Below are positions 9,624 through 19,097 of a DNA stretch of 64,000 nt, piece by piece. Positions within the stretch are counted from its first letter, which is position 1, and the number at the start of each line of letters is the position of its first letter. Location: assembly GCA_022842165.1 (NCBI GenBank), contig JALHQC010000010.1, positions 42,413-106,412 on the forward strand. Direction: 5' to 3'. The notes below the pieces were generated by a model, which saw only the letters and a program-made list of their open reading frames with translations, searched no databases and was not told where the DNA came from. The translations under genes were made by a program, and so were the position numbers. The DNA comes from a bacterium (GTDB lineage Bacteria; Pseudomonadota; Alphaproteobacteria; Rhizobiales; Aestuariivirgaceae).

Positions 9624-10391
9624 CTATTGTGCCGTATAGCCGCCGTCCACCACGAGGCTTGCGCCCGTCACGAAGCGGGCCTCGTCGGAGGCGAGGAAGA
9701 GCACGCAATTCGCCACGTCCACCGGTTCGCCAAGGCAGAGCGGATGCTTCTCCTTCATCATGTCGAGATAGGCCTGCTTGCCGGCGGGATAGGTTTCGGC
9801 GGCCTTCATGAACAATTCAGTCATCGTCGAGCCGGGATGCACGGCGTTGAACCGGATGCCATGGGGCGCGTAGCAGATGGCGTCCGTCTTGGTCATCATC
9901 AGGGCCGCGCCCTTGGTGGCGTGATAGGGCGGCAGGTCGTTATTGCCGATCAATCCGTAGATCGACGAGAAATTGACGACCGCGCCGTATTTGCGCTTCA
10001 TCATGTGCGGCACGGTGTGCTTGGTGCAGAGGAACATGCCCTTGACATTGACGTCGAAGACCTTGTCCCACTCCTCGACGGATACCTCGTGCGCGAACTT
10101 GTTGACGCCGGTGATGCCGGCATTGTTGACGAGAATGTCGATCTGGCCCCAGTCGGCGATCACGCCATCGACGGCGGCCTTCACCTCCGGTTCCCTGGTG
10201 ATGTCGACATTGCGGTAGGTGACGGCAGCTCCGCTGGAGCCGAATTCCTTCGCCAGCCGGTTTCCCTCATCGGGCAGCACGTCGAAGATCGCCACCCTGG
10301 CGCCCTCCTCCACGAACCGTCTGACGGTCGCGCCGCCGATGCCGCGCGCGCCGCCGGTGATGATCGATGTCTTGCCTTGCAAACGTCCCAT
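9624..10391 (-). CDS. SDR-family oxidoreductase
   Basis: MGRLQGKTSIITGGARGIG start at 10391; NNAGITG; YHATKGAAL active site. Confidence 0.9.
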   Translation of the reverse strand: MGRLQGKTSIITGGARGIGGATVRRFVEEGARVAIFDVLPDEGNRLAKEFGSSGAAVTYRNVDITREPEVKAAVDGVIADWGQIDILVNNAGITGVNKFAHEVSVEEWDKVFDVNVKGMFLCTKHTVPHMMKRKYGAVVNFSSIYGLIGNNDLPPYHATKGAALMMTKTDAICYAPHGIRFNAVHPGSTMTELFMKAAETYPAGKQAYLDMMKEKHPLCLGEPVDVANCVLFLASDEARFVTGASLVVDGGYTAQ

Positions 10392-10399
10392 GTTGTCCC

Positions 10400-11179
10400 T
10401 CAAATCAAAACCATGCCGCCATCGACCATGAAGGTCTGGCCTGTGATGTAGTCGGACCCGGTGGAGGCCAGAAACGTGGTGACGCCGGTGATGTCCCCGG
10501 GCTTCGCATAACGGCCGATCAGGATCGCCTGACTGAACTCGTTGATTGCCTGGTCGGGCTTCTGGGTGACGCCGAGTTCCACGAATTCGCGGTCGAGCTG
10601 CTCCCACAATTCGGTGCGCACAACGCCGGGGGCGAAGGCGTTGACGGTGATCTTGTCGGCGGCCAGCGCCCGGGCGGCGGCCTGCGTCAGCGCCGCGACG
10701 GCGAACTTCGAGGCGCAGTAATGCGCAAACAGCGGATAGCCCTGCTTCGAGGCGATCGACTGGGTGTTGATGATCTTGCCGCCCGTTCCCTGGGCCTTCA
10801 TCTGCCGCGCGGCTTCCTGGGTGCCGATCAGCACACCGAGGCCGTTGACGTCCATGATCCGCTGCCAGTCCTTCTCGGTTACGTCCATGAAGGGGCAGGT
10901 CTGGCTGATTCCGGCGTTGTTGAAGATGACATCGAGCCGCCCGAAGGCCTTGACGGTGGCGGCGATCATGGCCGCGGTGCTGGCGCGGTCGGCGACGTTC
11001 ACTTCAGCGGCGAACGCCTTGCCGCCGAGGCTGGCCGCCACCTCCTGCGCCGCCTTGGCATTGAGGTCGGCGACACAGACCTTCGCGCCGTTCAACGCGA
11101 GATCACGCGCGATCTCGGCGCCGATGCCGCGTCCCGCGCCGGTGACGATGATGGCTTTTCCCTCGACTGAACCAGACAT
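10400..11179 (-). CDS. SDR-family oxidoreductase
   Basis: TGAGRGIGAEIARDL, NNAGISQ, YCASKFAVAAL. Confidence 0.9.
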   Translation of the reverse strand: MSGSVEGKAIIVTGAGRGIGAEIARDLALNGAKVCVADLNAKAAQEVAASLGGKAFAAEVNVADRASTAAMIAATVKAFGRLDVIFNNAGISQTCPFMDVTEKDWQRIMDVNGLGVLIGTQEAARQMKAQGTGGKIINTQSIASKQGYPLFAHYCASKFAVAALTQAAARALAADKITVNAFAPGVVRTELWEQLDREFVELGVTQKPDQAINEFSQAILIGRYAKPGDITGVTTFLASTGSDYITGQTFMVDGGMVLI

Positions 11180-11203
11180 GTTGAAAACTCCCTCAGTTGT
11201 GCT

Positions 11204-12175
11204 TCAGACGCTGCGCCTGACGTAGAAGGCGGCAGCGAGAACGATGACCAGGCCCTTGATGATGATTTGCAGCTGGACGGGCATGCCGAACATCAGCACC
11301 GCGTTGAACACGACGATCAGAATCGCGGCGCCGATCAGGCCGCCGACGATCGTGCCGCGGCCGCCGGAAAGCGCGATGCCGCCCATCACCGCGGCGACGA
11401 TCGAGTCGAGTTCGAAGCCGCGGCCCACCCAGTTGTCGACGATGCCGACGTAGCCGCTGAGCACCAGCCCCGCGATGGCCGCTAGAACGCCCGATATGAC
11501 ATAGCCGCTGACGATCACCCGATCGGCGTTGATGCCGAGAAGCCGCGCGGTGGTGGGGTTCCCGCCGGTGATATAGACTTCGCGGCCAAAGCGCGACCGC
11601 GCCAGCAGAATGCCGAAGATGACGGCGAGCACCGCCAGAAGCATGAGATTGTAGGGAATGCCGTAGAAGGTTTCAGCGCCCACCACGCGGAACAGCGGCG
11701 GCACGTTGCCCGACGGCGCGCCCTGCGTATAGGCGAAGCGGAAGCCCTGAAGCATGATCATGGTGGCGAGCGTGGCGAGGAAGGGCGATACATCGCGCTT
11801 GGTGACAAGCAGGCCGTTGACGAGGCCCGTGCCGGCGCCGATCGCCAGCGAAATGGCGATGATCATCGGCATGTCGGAATTGACGCCCGAAAAGCCCGTG
11901 GCGATGACCGCCGCCGTCGCCATCACCGAGGCGACCGACAGGTCGAGGCCGCGCAGGATGATGACGAATGCCTGGCCGATGACCACGATGCCGAGCGGCG
12001 CCACCTGCAGCAGCATGTTCGAGATGTTGTTGGCCGACAGGAAGGCGGGCGACACGATGCCCGAAACCGCGACCAGCAGCACCAGAAAGATATGGATGCC
12101 ATAGTTCGAGAGAATGTGCCTGAACCCGGAGGACCGGCCTTCGCCGCCGGTCTTGATGTCGGTTGCGTCGGTCAT
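11204..12175 (-). CDS. Sugar ABC transporter permease (RbsC family)
   Basis: Hydrophobic protein with GLDLSVASVMA and MGGIALSGGRGTIVGGLIGA motifs; start MTDATDIK at 12175 overlaps the upstream stop (TGATG). Confidence 0.9.
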   Translation of the reverse strand: MTDATDIKTGGEGRSSGFRHILSNYGIHIFLVLLVAVSGIVSPAFLSANNISNMLLQVAPLGIVVIGQAFVIILRGLDLSVASVMATAAVIATGFSGVNSDMPMIIAISLAIGAGTGLVNGLLVTKRDVSPFLATLATMIMLQGFRFAYTQGAPSGNVPPLFRVVGAETFYGIPYNLMLLAVLAVIFGILLARSRFGREVYITGGNPTTARLLGINADRVIVSGYVISGVLAAIAGLVLSGYVGIVDNWVGRGFELDSIVAAVMGGIALSGGRGTIVGGLIGAAILIVVFNAVLMFGMPVQLQIIIKGLVIVLAAAFYVRRSV

Positions 12176-13131
12176 CAGATGCGCTTCCTTTTTTCGACAT
12201 AGATCGAGACCGCCGCGATGACGATCAGGCCCTGCGCGATCAACTGGTAGTGTGTCGAGACGTCCATGAAGTTCAGCACGTTGTTGATCAGCGAGATGAG
12301 ATAGGCGCCGAACAGCGTGCCCATGACGCCGCCGCGGCCACCGGCCAGCAACGTACCGCCGACGACTACCGGCGTGATGGAAGCCAGCGTGTAGTTGACG
12401 CCCGTGTAGGGCTGGCCCACGCCGAAGCGGCTGACCAGGTAGATCGCCATCAGCGCGCAGCAGAAGCCCGACACCGTGTAGACGAAAATGATGACGCCGG
12501 AACGCGGCAAGCCCATGAGGCGCGCGCCCGCCTGATCGTCGCCCACCGCATAGATGTAGCGGCCGAGCCGCGCATAGCGCAGGAACAGCGCAACGAGAAT
12601 GAAGAGCGCGATCACGAACAGGGCCGAGACCGGCAGGCCCAGGACCTTGCCATAGGCCAGAAACTTGAAACCGGGGGGCGCCTTGCCCGCAGGCCCCAGC
12701 GAATAGAGCAGCGCTATGCCCTGGAGGACGGCACCCATGCCGAGCGTGACGATCAGCGGATGGATGCGGAGCATGACGATGCCGATGCCGTTGATGGCGC
12801 CGATCATGCACCCGAGCAGGATGATGCCGGCGGTAACCGGCAGGATCATGGCCGGATCGCCGTTCATCAGGCCCGAGGTGAGAAGCGACAGGAGACTGAT
12901 CATCGAGCCGACCGACATGTCGATGCCGCCCGTCAGGATGGCGAGCGTCTGCCCGAGGCTAACCAGCGCCAGCCCGGAGGATTGCTCGAACACGTTCAGG
13001 ATATTCGACGTGGTGCGGAACCGGTCGGATATGAAGCTGCCAAAGATCAGCAGGGCGAAAAGTAGCACGATGACGACAACGAGGCCGCGATTGCGCTTGA
13101 CGAAGGTGGAGAGCGGGGACTGTTTTGCCAT
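12175..13131 (-). CDS. Sugar ABC transporter permease (RbsC family)
   Basis: GGIDMSVGSMISL and VVGGTLLAGGRGGVMGTLFGA; start MAKQSPLSTF at 13131 (13146 possible). Confidence 0.9.
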   Translation of the reverse strand: MAKQSPLSTFVKRNRGLVVVIVLLFALLIFGSFISDRFRTTSNILNVFEQSSGLALVSLGQTLAILTGGIDMSVGSMISLLSLLTSGLMNGDPAMILPVTAGIILLGCMIGAINGIGIVMLRIHPLIVTLGMGAVLQGIALLYSLGPAGKAPPGFKFLAYGKVLGLPVSALFVIALFILVALFLRYARLGRYIYAVGDDQAGARLMGLPRSGVIIFVYTVSGFCCALMAIYLVSRFGVGQPYTGVNYTLASITPVVVGGTLLAGGRGGVMGTLFGAYLISLINNVLNFMDVSTHYQLIAQGLIVIAAVSIYVEKRKRI

Positions 13132-13142
13132 GGTCTCCCGCC

Positions 13143-14642
13143 TCACGCCGCCATGTGCTGGGTGGCGAGACTCATGATCGCCTGCTCATTGATGCCCGCC
13201 CCCGTGAGTTCGCCCGACACCACGCCTTCGCGCATCACCACCACGCGATCGGACATTCCGATGATTTCGGGAAGTTCGGAACTGATCATCAGAATGGCCA
13301 TGCCCTGCAGTGCGAGTTCGTTCATGATCTTGTAGATCTCGGTCTTGGCGCCAACGTCGACACCGCGGGTCGGCTCGTCGAGGATCAGAACCCTGGGGTT
13401 CGTCCTCGCCCAGCGCGCCACGATCACCTTCTGCTGATTGCCGCCTGACATGGTAGCGACGGGCGTCGCGGGGCCGCGGCAGGCGATCTTGTACTTGGCG
13501 ATTTCCTGATGTGCGATCGCGTCTTCGGCGCCATGATCGATGAGGCCGTTGCGGGTGATCTCGATGAGCGATGCGGCCGTGACGTTCGCCGCCACATCGA
13601 GCTGCATGGCGAGGCCCTGGCTCTTGCGGTCCTCGGTGACAAAGCCGATGCCCTTGGCGATCGCCACCGCCGGCGTCATGTGCGAGATGGGCTGGCCGTC
13701 GATGGTCACCGTTCCCGACGACATCGGCAAGCCACCGAAGATACCCATGGCAAGTTCGGTGCGCCCGGCGCCCACCATTCCCGCAAGCCCGGTGATCTCG
13801 CCCGCGCGCAGTTCGATCGAGGCGTTCCTAACGCGGCCGTTGACGGTGACATTCTCGGCCTTCAGCACAACCTTGCCGGTGTCAGCCCTGGCGCGCTTCG
13901 GCGGGAAGATATCCTTGAGGTCGCGGCCGACCATGAGCGAGATCAGCTTGTTGCGGTCGACCGACGAAATGTCCGCCGTGGTCACCCGCTCGCCGTCCTT
14001 GAAGACCGTGACCCGGTCGGCGATCTGGAAAATTTCCTCGAGGCGATGGGAGACATAGACGATGGCGACGCCCTCCTGGCGCAGGGCCTTGAGGCGCGCG
14101 AACAGCAGGTCCGCCTCGCGCCCGGAGATGACGGCCGTCGGCTCGTCGAGAATCAGCAGCTTCACCTTGTGAACGAGGGCCTTGGCAATTTCGACCATCT
14201 GCTGGTCGGCAACCGTCAGATCGGTGACGAGCTGGTCGGGATCGATCTCGACGCCGAGGCGTTTCAGTAGCTCGGCGGCATCGCGGCGGGTTTGCCGGTG
14301 ATCGACGAGGCCCAGCTTGCCGCGGCGCTCGTGGCCGATGTAGATGTTCTCCGCCACGGTGAGGTGCGGGAAGAGCACGAATTCCTGGTAGATGACGTGG
14401 ATGCCGGCCTTCTTGGCACTGGCCGGCGTGATGTTGTGGAGCCGCGCGCCGTCATACTCGATGTCGCCGCTGTCGGGCTGATAGGCGCCTGCCACGATCT
14501 TGATCATGGTCGATTTGCCGGCGCCATTCTCGCCGACGAGCGCATGAATTTCGCCCGCCCGGATCTCGAGATCGATTCCGGACAGCGCCCTTACACCGGG
14601 AAAACTCTTCGAAATGTTCGACAGCTTCAGCATGTCATCCAT
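13143..14642 (-). CDS. Sugar ABC transporter ATP-binding protein (RbsA/MglA family, two ABC domains)
   Basis: GENGAGKST Walker A, LLILDEPTAV Walker B, second domain SGGNQQKVIVARW...LILDEPTRGVDVGAK. Confidence 0.95.
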   Translation of the reverse strand: MDDMLKLSNISKSFPGVRALSGIDLEIRAGEIHALVGENGAGKSTMIKIVAGAYQPDSGDIEYDGARLHNITPASAKKAGIHVIYQEFVLFPHLTVAENIYIGHERRGKLGLVDHRQTRRDAAELLKRLGVEIDPDQLVTDLTVADQQMVEIAKALVHKVKLLILDEPTAVISGREADLLFARLKALRQEGVAIVYVSHRLEEIFQIADRVTVFKDGERVTTADISSVDRNKLISLMVGRDLKDIFPPKRARADTGKVVLKAENVTVNGRVRNASIELRAGEITGLAGMVGAGRTELAMGIFGGLPMSSGTVTIDGQPISHMTPAVAIAKGIGFVTEDRKSQGLAMQLDVAANVTAASLIEITRNGLIDHGAEDAIAHQEIAKYKIACRGPATPVATMSGGNQQKVIVARWARTNPRVLILDEPTRGVDVGAKTEIYKIMNELALQGMAILMISSELPEIIGMSDRVVVMREGVVSGELTGAGINEQAIMSLATQHMAA

Positions 14643-14696
14643 CTTTGCGGCAAGAGAGCCCGGAGCCTTGCGGCCCCGGGCAAGTCGACAGGGAGG

Positions 14697-15848
14697 TTAT
14701 TGCGGATAGTCGACCGAGTAGGTCTTGGGATCGTAATCCTGACCCATGCCGCCGGTGATCAGCATGTCAGCCGCGCCGTCCGGAACGACGAGGTCGGTCA
14801 GACGCAGATCGGTGGTGATCGACGGCGTGTTGTCGCCCTCGCTTACCGCGATCTGCGAATTGATCGTGTAGATGCAGGGCACCGGCGCGCCAGCCAGCAC
14901 CTGCAGCGCCACATCGACCGAGATGCCGCCCATGGCCGGCGGATAACCCACTTCCAGCATGGGCACCTTGTGCTTGATCGCCAGTTGCAGCGGCCCGTTC
15001 ACATCGGCGGTGGTGTGGATCGGGATTTCGCCATCCTTGTAGCCGGCGTCGATGAAGGCTTCGATCGATCCCGGCGTCTGCAGCCCGTGTGCCGACCAGA
15101 CGGCGTTGATGTCCTTGCCGTATTTCGAGATCATGGCCTGCATCACCTGCTTGCCCTTGACGGGCGACCAGTCCGAGTAGACGGTTTCGAGCACCTTGAT
15201 GCCGGGGTACTGCGCAAACACCTCGCGCGCCGGCTTCTCGCGGTTTTCGGACGGGCTCGAACCCGCCTGGCCCGCCAGCATGATGACGTTGCCCTTGCCG
15301 CCCAGCTTCTCGGCGATCCACTGCGCGAAGAGACGGCCCATCATGGCATCCGACGCGGTGACGAAGGTCACGAAATTGTCGGAGGCGACGCGGCGGTCCA
15401 TCATGACGACGGGAATGCCGGCATCCATCGCCTGGCTGACTGCGGGATCGAGCGCCTGCTGGGTGTTGGCGCTGACGATCAGCAGATCGACGCCGCGTGA
15501 CACGAGGTCCTGAATGTCGGCGACCTGCTTGGCGTCGTCATGGCCCGCGTCGGTGATGATGAGCTTCGAAATCTTGTCCTTGTTGCGGGCGGCGGCGGTT
15601 TGCACCGAATGCAGCATCACCACGCGCCAGGAGTCGCCCAGGCCGGCGTTCGAGAAGCCGATGGTATAGGGGCCATCCTTCTTGTACTGCGCGGTGTCCT
15701 TGAAGCACACCTCGACATCCGGGTTGTAGAGGTAGGTGCGCGGCGCGCCCTCATAGAACTTGCCTTGCGCAAAGGCCGGCAGCGCCAGCGCGGCGAGGCC
15801 CGCCGCGGCACCGAGCAGCATCGCGCGGCGTTTTGTCAGATTCATCAT
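14697..15848 (-). CDS. Sugar ABC transporter substrate-binding protein (RbsB-like), SBP1
   Basis: Signal peptide MMNLTKRRAMLLGAAAGLAALALPAFAQG; GGAGG upstream of the start; periplasmic-binding fold motifs (DLLIVSANTQQALDPAV, GIPVVMMDRRV). Confidence 0.92.
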   Translation of the reverse strand: MMNLTKRRAMLLGAAAGLAALALPAFAQGKFYEGAPRTYLYNPDVEVCFKDTAQYKKDGPYTIGFSNAGLGDSWRVVMLHSVQTAAARNKDKISKLIITDAGHDDAKQVADIQDLVSRGVDLLIVSANTQQALDPAVSQAMDAGIPVVMMDRRVASDNFVTFVTASDAMMGRLFAQWIAEKLGGKGNVIMLAGQAGSSPSENREKPAREVFAQYPGIKVLETVYSDWSPVKGKQVMQAMISKYGKDINAVWSAHGLQTPGSIEAFIDAGYKDGEIPIHTTADVNGPLQLAIKHKVPMLEVGYPPAMGGISVDVALQVLAGAPVPCIYTINSQIAVSEGDNTPSITTDLRLTDLVVPDGAADMLITGGMGQDYDPKTYSVDYPQ

Positions 15849-16056
15849 GTAAGTCCTCCCGTTGAGATTAGGTTGAAACTGCACGTCGGTTGTTGACCTG
15901 TCGCGGAAGGAGGCTTTCCGGCCTCCCGCCGCATCTGCTTTTCCGCTTCAGCTGCCGCGACATTGAGCGGCCCATCCGAAAGCAGATCGGCAAATTCTCG
16001 ATTGGCGTACTGCCGCCTGTTCCCGCGACCGGGGCCAGCGCCGCGCCGAAACGGCA

Positions 16057-16572
16057 TCACAAGGGGCTCCACATTTTTTCGCGCGAGGTTTTTTCGTAGG
16101 CCAGCCCGTCCGGATAGGTGACGAGTTCGAGCTGCATCCCCCACGGCGCCAGAAAATAGACCCAGGTCAGGCCTTCGCTGGCGCCCGACGTCATTTTGGT
16201 GGGCTCGCCCAGCACGGTGACGCCATGCTTCCTCAGGTGGGCGACGGCGGCGTCCATGTCGGTCACGTAAAAGGCGATGTGATGCCCGCCATGATCGCTG
16301 TTCTTCGGCAGTTCGCGGCGCTGGTCGGGCGATTCATATTCGAACACCTCGAAGGCCGGGCCGTTCTTGCACCGGAACATGCGGAGCGTGCGGATGACGG
16401 CGCGCGGATGCACATTGAGATGGAGCTTCATCCAGTCGTCATCGGCCACGAAGGGCCCGACCTGAAACAGCTGGGTGCAGCCGATGACATCGACAAAGAA
16501 GCGGGTAGCCTCTTCCATGTCGGGAACGGTAAAGCCGATATGATCGGTGCCGGCGAGGCCTGGAAGCGCCAT
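16057..16572 (-). CDS. VOC (glyoxalase/bleomycin-resistance) family protein
   Basis: LAGTDHIGFTVPDMEEATRFFVDVIGC ... HHIAFYVTDMDAAVAHL. Confidence 0.85.
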   Translation of the reverse strand: MALPGLAGTDHIGFTVPDMEEATRFFVDVIGCTQLFQVGPFVADDDWMKLHLNVHPRAVIRTLRMFRCKNGPAFEVFEYESPDQRRELPKNSDHGGHHIAFYVTDMDAAVAHLRKHGVTVLGEPTKMTSGASEGLTWVYFLAPWGMQLELVTYPDGLAYEKTSREKMWSPL

Positions 16573-16595
16573 GACGTGTCCCTCCCCCTCTTCCG

Positions 16596-17651
16596 TCAGG
16601 CCGGAACCGGGGCGTGCTTCGCCACCAGTCCCTTCGACTTCAGTTCATCCCACAGTGCAGCGGGAATTTGCATTGCAAGAAACTCGATGTTCTCCTTGAT
16701 ACGCTTGCCGCTGCCGGCGCCGACGACGATCGAGGAGACGACGGGATGGGCCGCCGAGAACTGCAGGGCCGCCGCCGAAAGCGGAACGCCGTGCCGGTCG
16801 CACACCGCCTTGATGGCGAGCGCCCGCTTCACCCAGTAGTCGCCGGTTTCATGGGCCTCGGGCACGCGCACGCCGTGATCGAGCACGTTCTCGCGCCACT
16901 TTTCATCTGCCGTCACATAGTCGAAGCTCGCTCGCGGCGAAGGATCGTTGAGCATGCCGCTGTTGAAGACGCCGCCGATGAGAATCGAGGTGCCGCGCTT
17001 CTCGCAGACCGGGAACAGCGCATCGAGGGCGCTGTGATCCAGCAGCGTATAACGGCCGGCCAGCAGGAAGATATCCATAACGCCGTCCTGGGCGAAGCGG
17101 GCCAGCATCGCGTTCTGGTTCAGGCCGGCGCCAACCGCCTTGATGGTGCCATCGCTCCGCAGCCGGTCCAACGCCTTGTAGGCGCCGTCGAGGGCTTCCT
17201 GGTAGTGACGGTCGGAATCATGGATCAGGAGAATATCGAACCGGTCGATGCCGGTGCGGCGCACGCTGTCCTCAACCGAGCGCATGACGCCGTCGTAGGA
17301 GAAGTCGAAGTGGTATTTCCGCGCCGGCGCGCCGCGCCAGAAGGGGTCCTCCCCTGTCGTCGCCTCCTGGTCCCTAACGATGCGGCCAACCTTGGTGCAA
17401 AGCGTGTAGGAGTCGCGCGGCTTGGTTCGCAGGAACTTGCCCAGGCGCTCTTCCGACATGCCGATGCCGTACATGGGTGCTGTATCGAAGAACCGGATGC
17501 CGAGATCCCAAGACTCCTGGAGGGCTTCCAGCGCCTTTTCCTCGGACAGGCGGCGCGGCCAGCCGCCGATCTGCACAGTGCCAAAACCGAGCAGCGGAAG
17601 TTTCAGGCTGGTGCGCCCGACCTTTCGGGCCTCGTTGAAGTCATATGGCAT
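16596..17651 (-). CDS. Aldo/keto reductase family protein (D-threo-aldose 1-dehydrogenase/L-fucose dehydrogenase-like)
   Basis: RFFDTAPMYGIGMSEERLG, TLCTKVGRI, ILLIHDSD tetrad motifs. Confidence 0.87.
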   Translation of the reverse strand: MPYDFNEARKVGRTSLKLPLLGFGTVQIGGWPRRLSEEKALEALQESWDLGIRFFDTAPMYGIGMSEERLGKFLRTKPRDSYTLCTKVGRIVRDQEATTGEDPFWRGAPARKYHFDFSYDGVMRSVEDSVRRTGIDRFDILLIHDSDRHYQEALDGAYKALDRLRSDGTIKAVGAGLNQNAMLARFAQDGVMDIFLLAGRYTLLDHSALDALFPVCEKRGTSILIGGVFNSGMLNDPSPRASFDYVTADEKWRENVLDHGVRVPEAHETGDYWVKRALAIKAVCDRHGVPLSAAALQFSAAHPVVSSIVVGAGSGKRIKENIEFLAMQIPAALWDELKSKGLVAKHAPVPA

Positions 17652-17724
17652 GGTTTCGATCCGGACTATCGGGTTGAATGAGGACTGGCGGACCCGGATC
17701 GCTCCGGGTCCGCGGATGCCGTGC

Positions 17725-18873
17725 TTACTTCGGATAGTCCGGCGCGAAGGTCTTCGGGTCGTAGTCGGGACCGAGACCTGTCGACAGGATCAGATCGTTC
17801 GGCTTGTCGAGCTGGGCATAGTCCTCGACCCAGCGATCGGCCTTCACGGAGGCTGTCTCGTCGCCCTTGGAGACGGCAATGTCGGCGTTGACCTCGTATT
17901 GCTTGGGAACCGGCGTTCCAGCCAGAACCTTCAGCGCGACGTCGACCGAGTCGCCGCCCATGGCGGGCGGATAGTCGAAGCTCATCACCGGTACCTTGTG
18001 CTGAACCGCGAGCTTGACGCAGCCGTTGAGATCGGCGCAGGTGATGGGCGGAATCTTGCCATCGGCCCAGCCGGCCTCGACGAAGGCCTCGAGCGCGCCG
18101 AACCCTTGCAACCCGCTGTCGTTCCATACGCCGTTGATCTGATCGCCATATTTCTGGATCATCGCCGCCATGACCTGCTTGCCCTTGGCGGGGCTCCAAT
18201 CGGAATACTGCAGGTCGAGGATCTTCATGCCGGGGAATTCCGCGAAGACCTGCTTGGCCGCCGCGATGCGAAGTTCGGCCGGGCTGGCGCCGGCGATGCC
18301 GCCGATCATGATGATGTTGCCCTTGCCGCCCATGCGTTCCGCCATCCACTGCGCCATGGTGCGGCCCAGCGCCTGATCGGACGCCGTCACGAAGGACACG
18401 TAGTTGTCGCTGGATACGCGGCGGTCCACCAGGACGACGGGAACGCCCGCGTCCATCGCCTGCTGCACGACGGGGTCGAGCGCCTCGGCGGTGGCGGGAG
18501 ACACGATCAGCAGGTCGACGCCACGCTGGAGAAGGTCCTGAACGTCTGACACCTGCTTTGCCGCATCATCATTGGCATCGGTGATGAGAAGCTGCTTGAT
18601 CTTGTCCTTGTTCTTGGCGGCGGCATTCTGGATGGCGTGCAGAAGCCCGACGCGCCAGATGTTGGAAATCGAGGCGTTCGAGAAGCCGATCACGTAAGGA
18701 CCGTCCTTCTTGTACTTTGACGTATCGACGTATTCGAGATCGCGGCTGGCCCACAACAACGTGCGCGGTTTGCCGGTGTAACCGGTCTTGGCATCGTCAG
18801 CGGAAGCGAAAGACGCACCGATCAGCATGCTGGATGCAAGCGCAATCGCCTTCAGAATCGATTTGTAACGCAT
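17725..18873 (-). CDS. Sugar ABC transporter substrate-binding protein, SBP2 (paralogue of SBP1)
   Basis: Signal peptide; long stretches in common with SBP1 (YKKDGPY.IGFSNA, AAA.NKDKI..L.ITDA, YSDWSP.KGKQVM, YPPAMGG.SVDVAL.VLAG.PVP, DYDPKT). Confidence 0.92.
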   Translation of the reverse strand: MRYKSILKAIALASSMLIGASFASADDAKTGYTGKPRTLLWASRDLEYVDTSKYKKDGPYVIGFSNASISNIWRVGLLHAIQNAAAKNKDKIKQLLITDANDDAAKQVSDVQDLLQRGVDLLIVSPATAEALDPVVQQAMDAGVPVVLVDRRVSSDNYVSFVTASDQALGRTMAQWMAERMGGKGNIIMIGGIAGASPAELRIAAAKQVFAEFPGMKILDLQYSDWSPAKGKQVMAAMIQKYGDQINGVWNDSGLQGFGALEAFVEAGWADGKIPPITCADLNGCVKLAVQHKVPVMSFDYPPAMGGDSVDVALKVLAGTPVPKQYEVNADIAVSKGDETASVKADRWVEDYAQLDKPNDLILSTGLGPDYDPKTFAPDYPK

Positions 18874-19097
18874 GGAGTCCTCCCGTTTGGTTTGTCGTTC
18901 TTCAAGCTAAAGCTTCGCCGTTCCGGCTCTTTGGCCGGTTCCCATTCGACTGAAATGAAGCAGCGCCATCTTCCCGCACCCATCGGACAGATGAGTATTG
19001 GTGCGCTCATCGCCAAACTAACAGGTCGCGACCGCCGCGCTGATCCGAATTTATCCGATTTGAGAGTATCCCCGAAAACGGCGTTATCCAGACTGCG

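Noticed and set aside
8376-10451. 691-aa + strand ORF across the MDR and SDR genes
   Set aside because: Spans several well-supported - strand genes; antisense artefact.
9624-10607. 327-aa extended SDR ORF
   Set aside because: Upstream residues overlap the neighbouring SDR out of frame; MGRLQGKTSIITGG at 10391 is the natural start.
11204-12811. 535-aa ORF suggesting a fused ABC permease
   Set aside because: The N-terminal 212 residues are an out-of-frame reading of the upstream permease; the true start is MTDATDIK at 12175.
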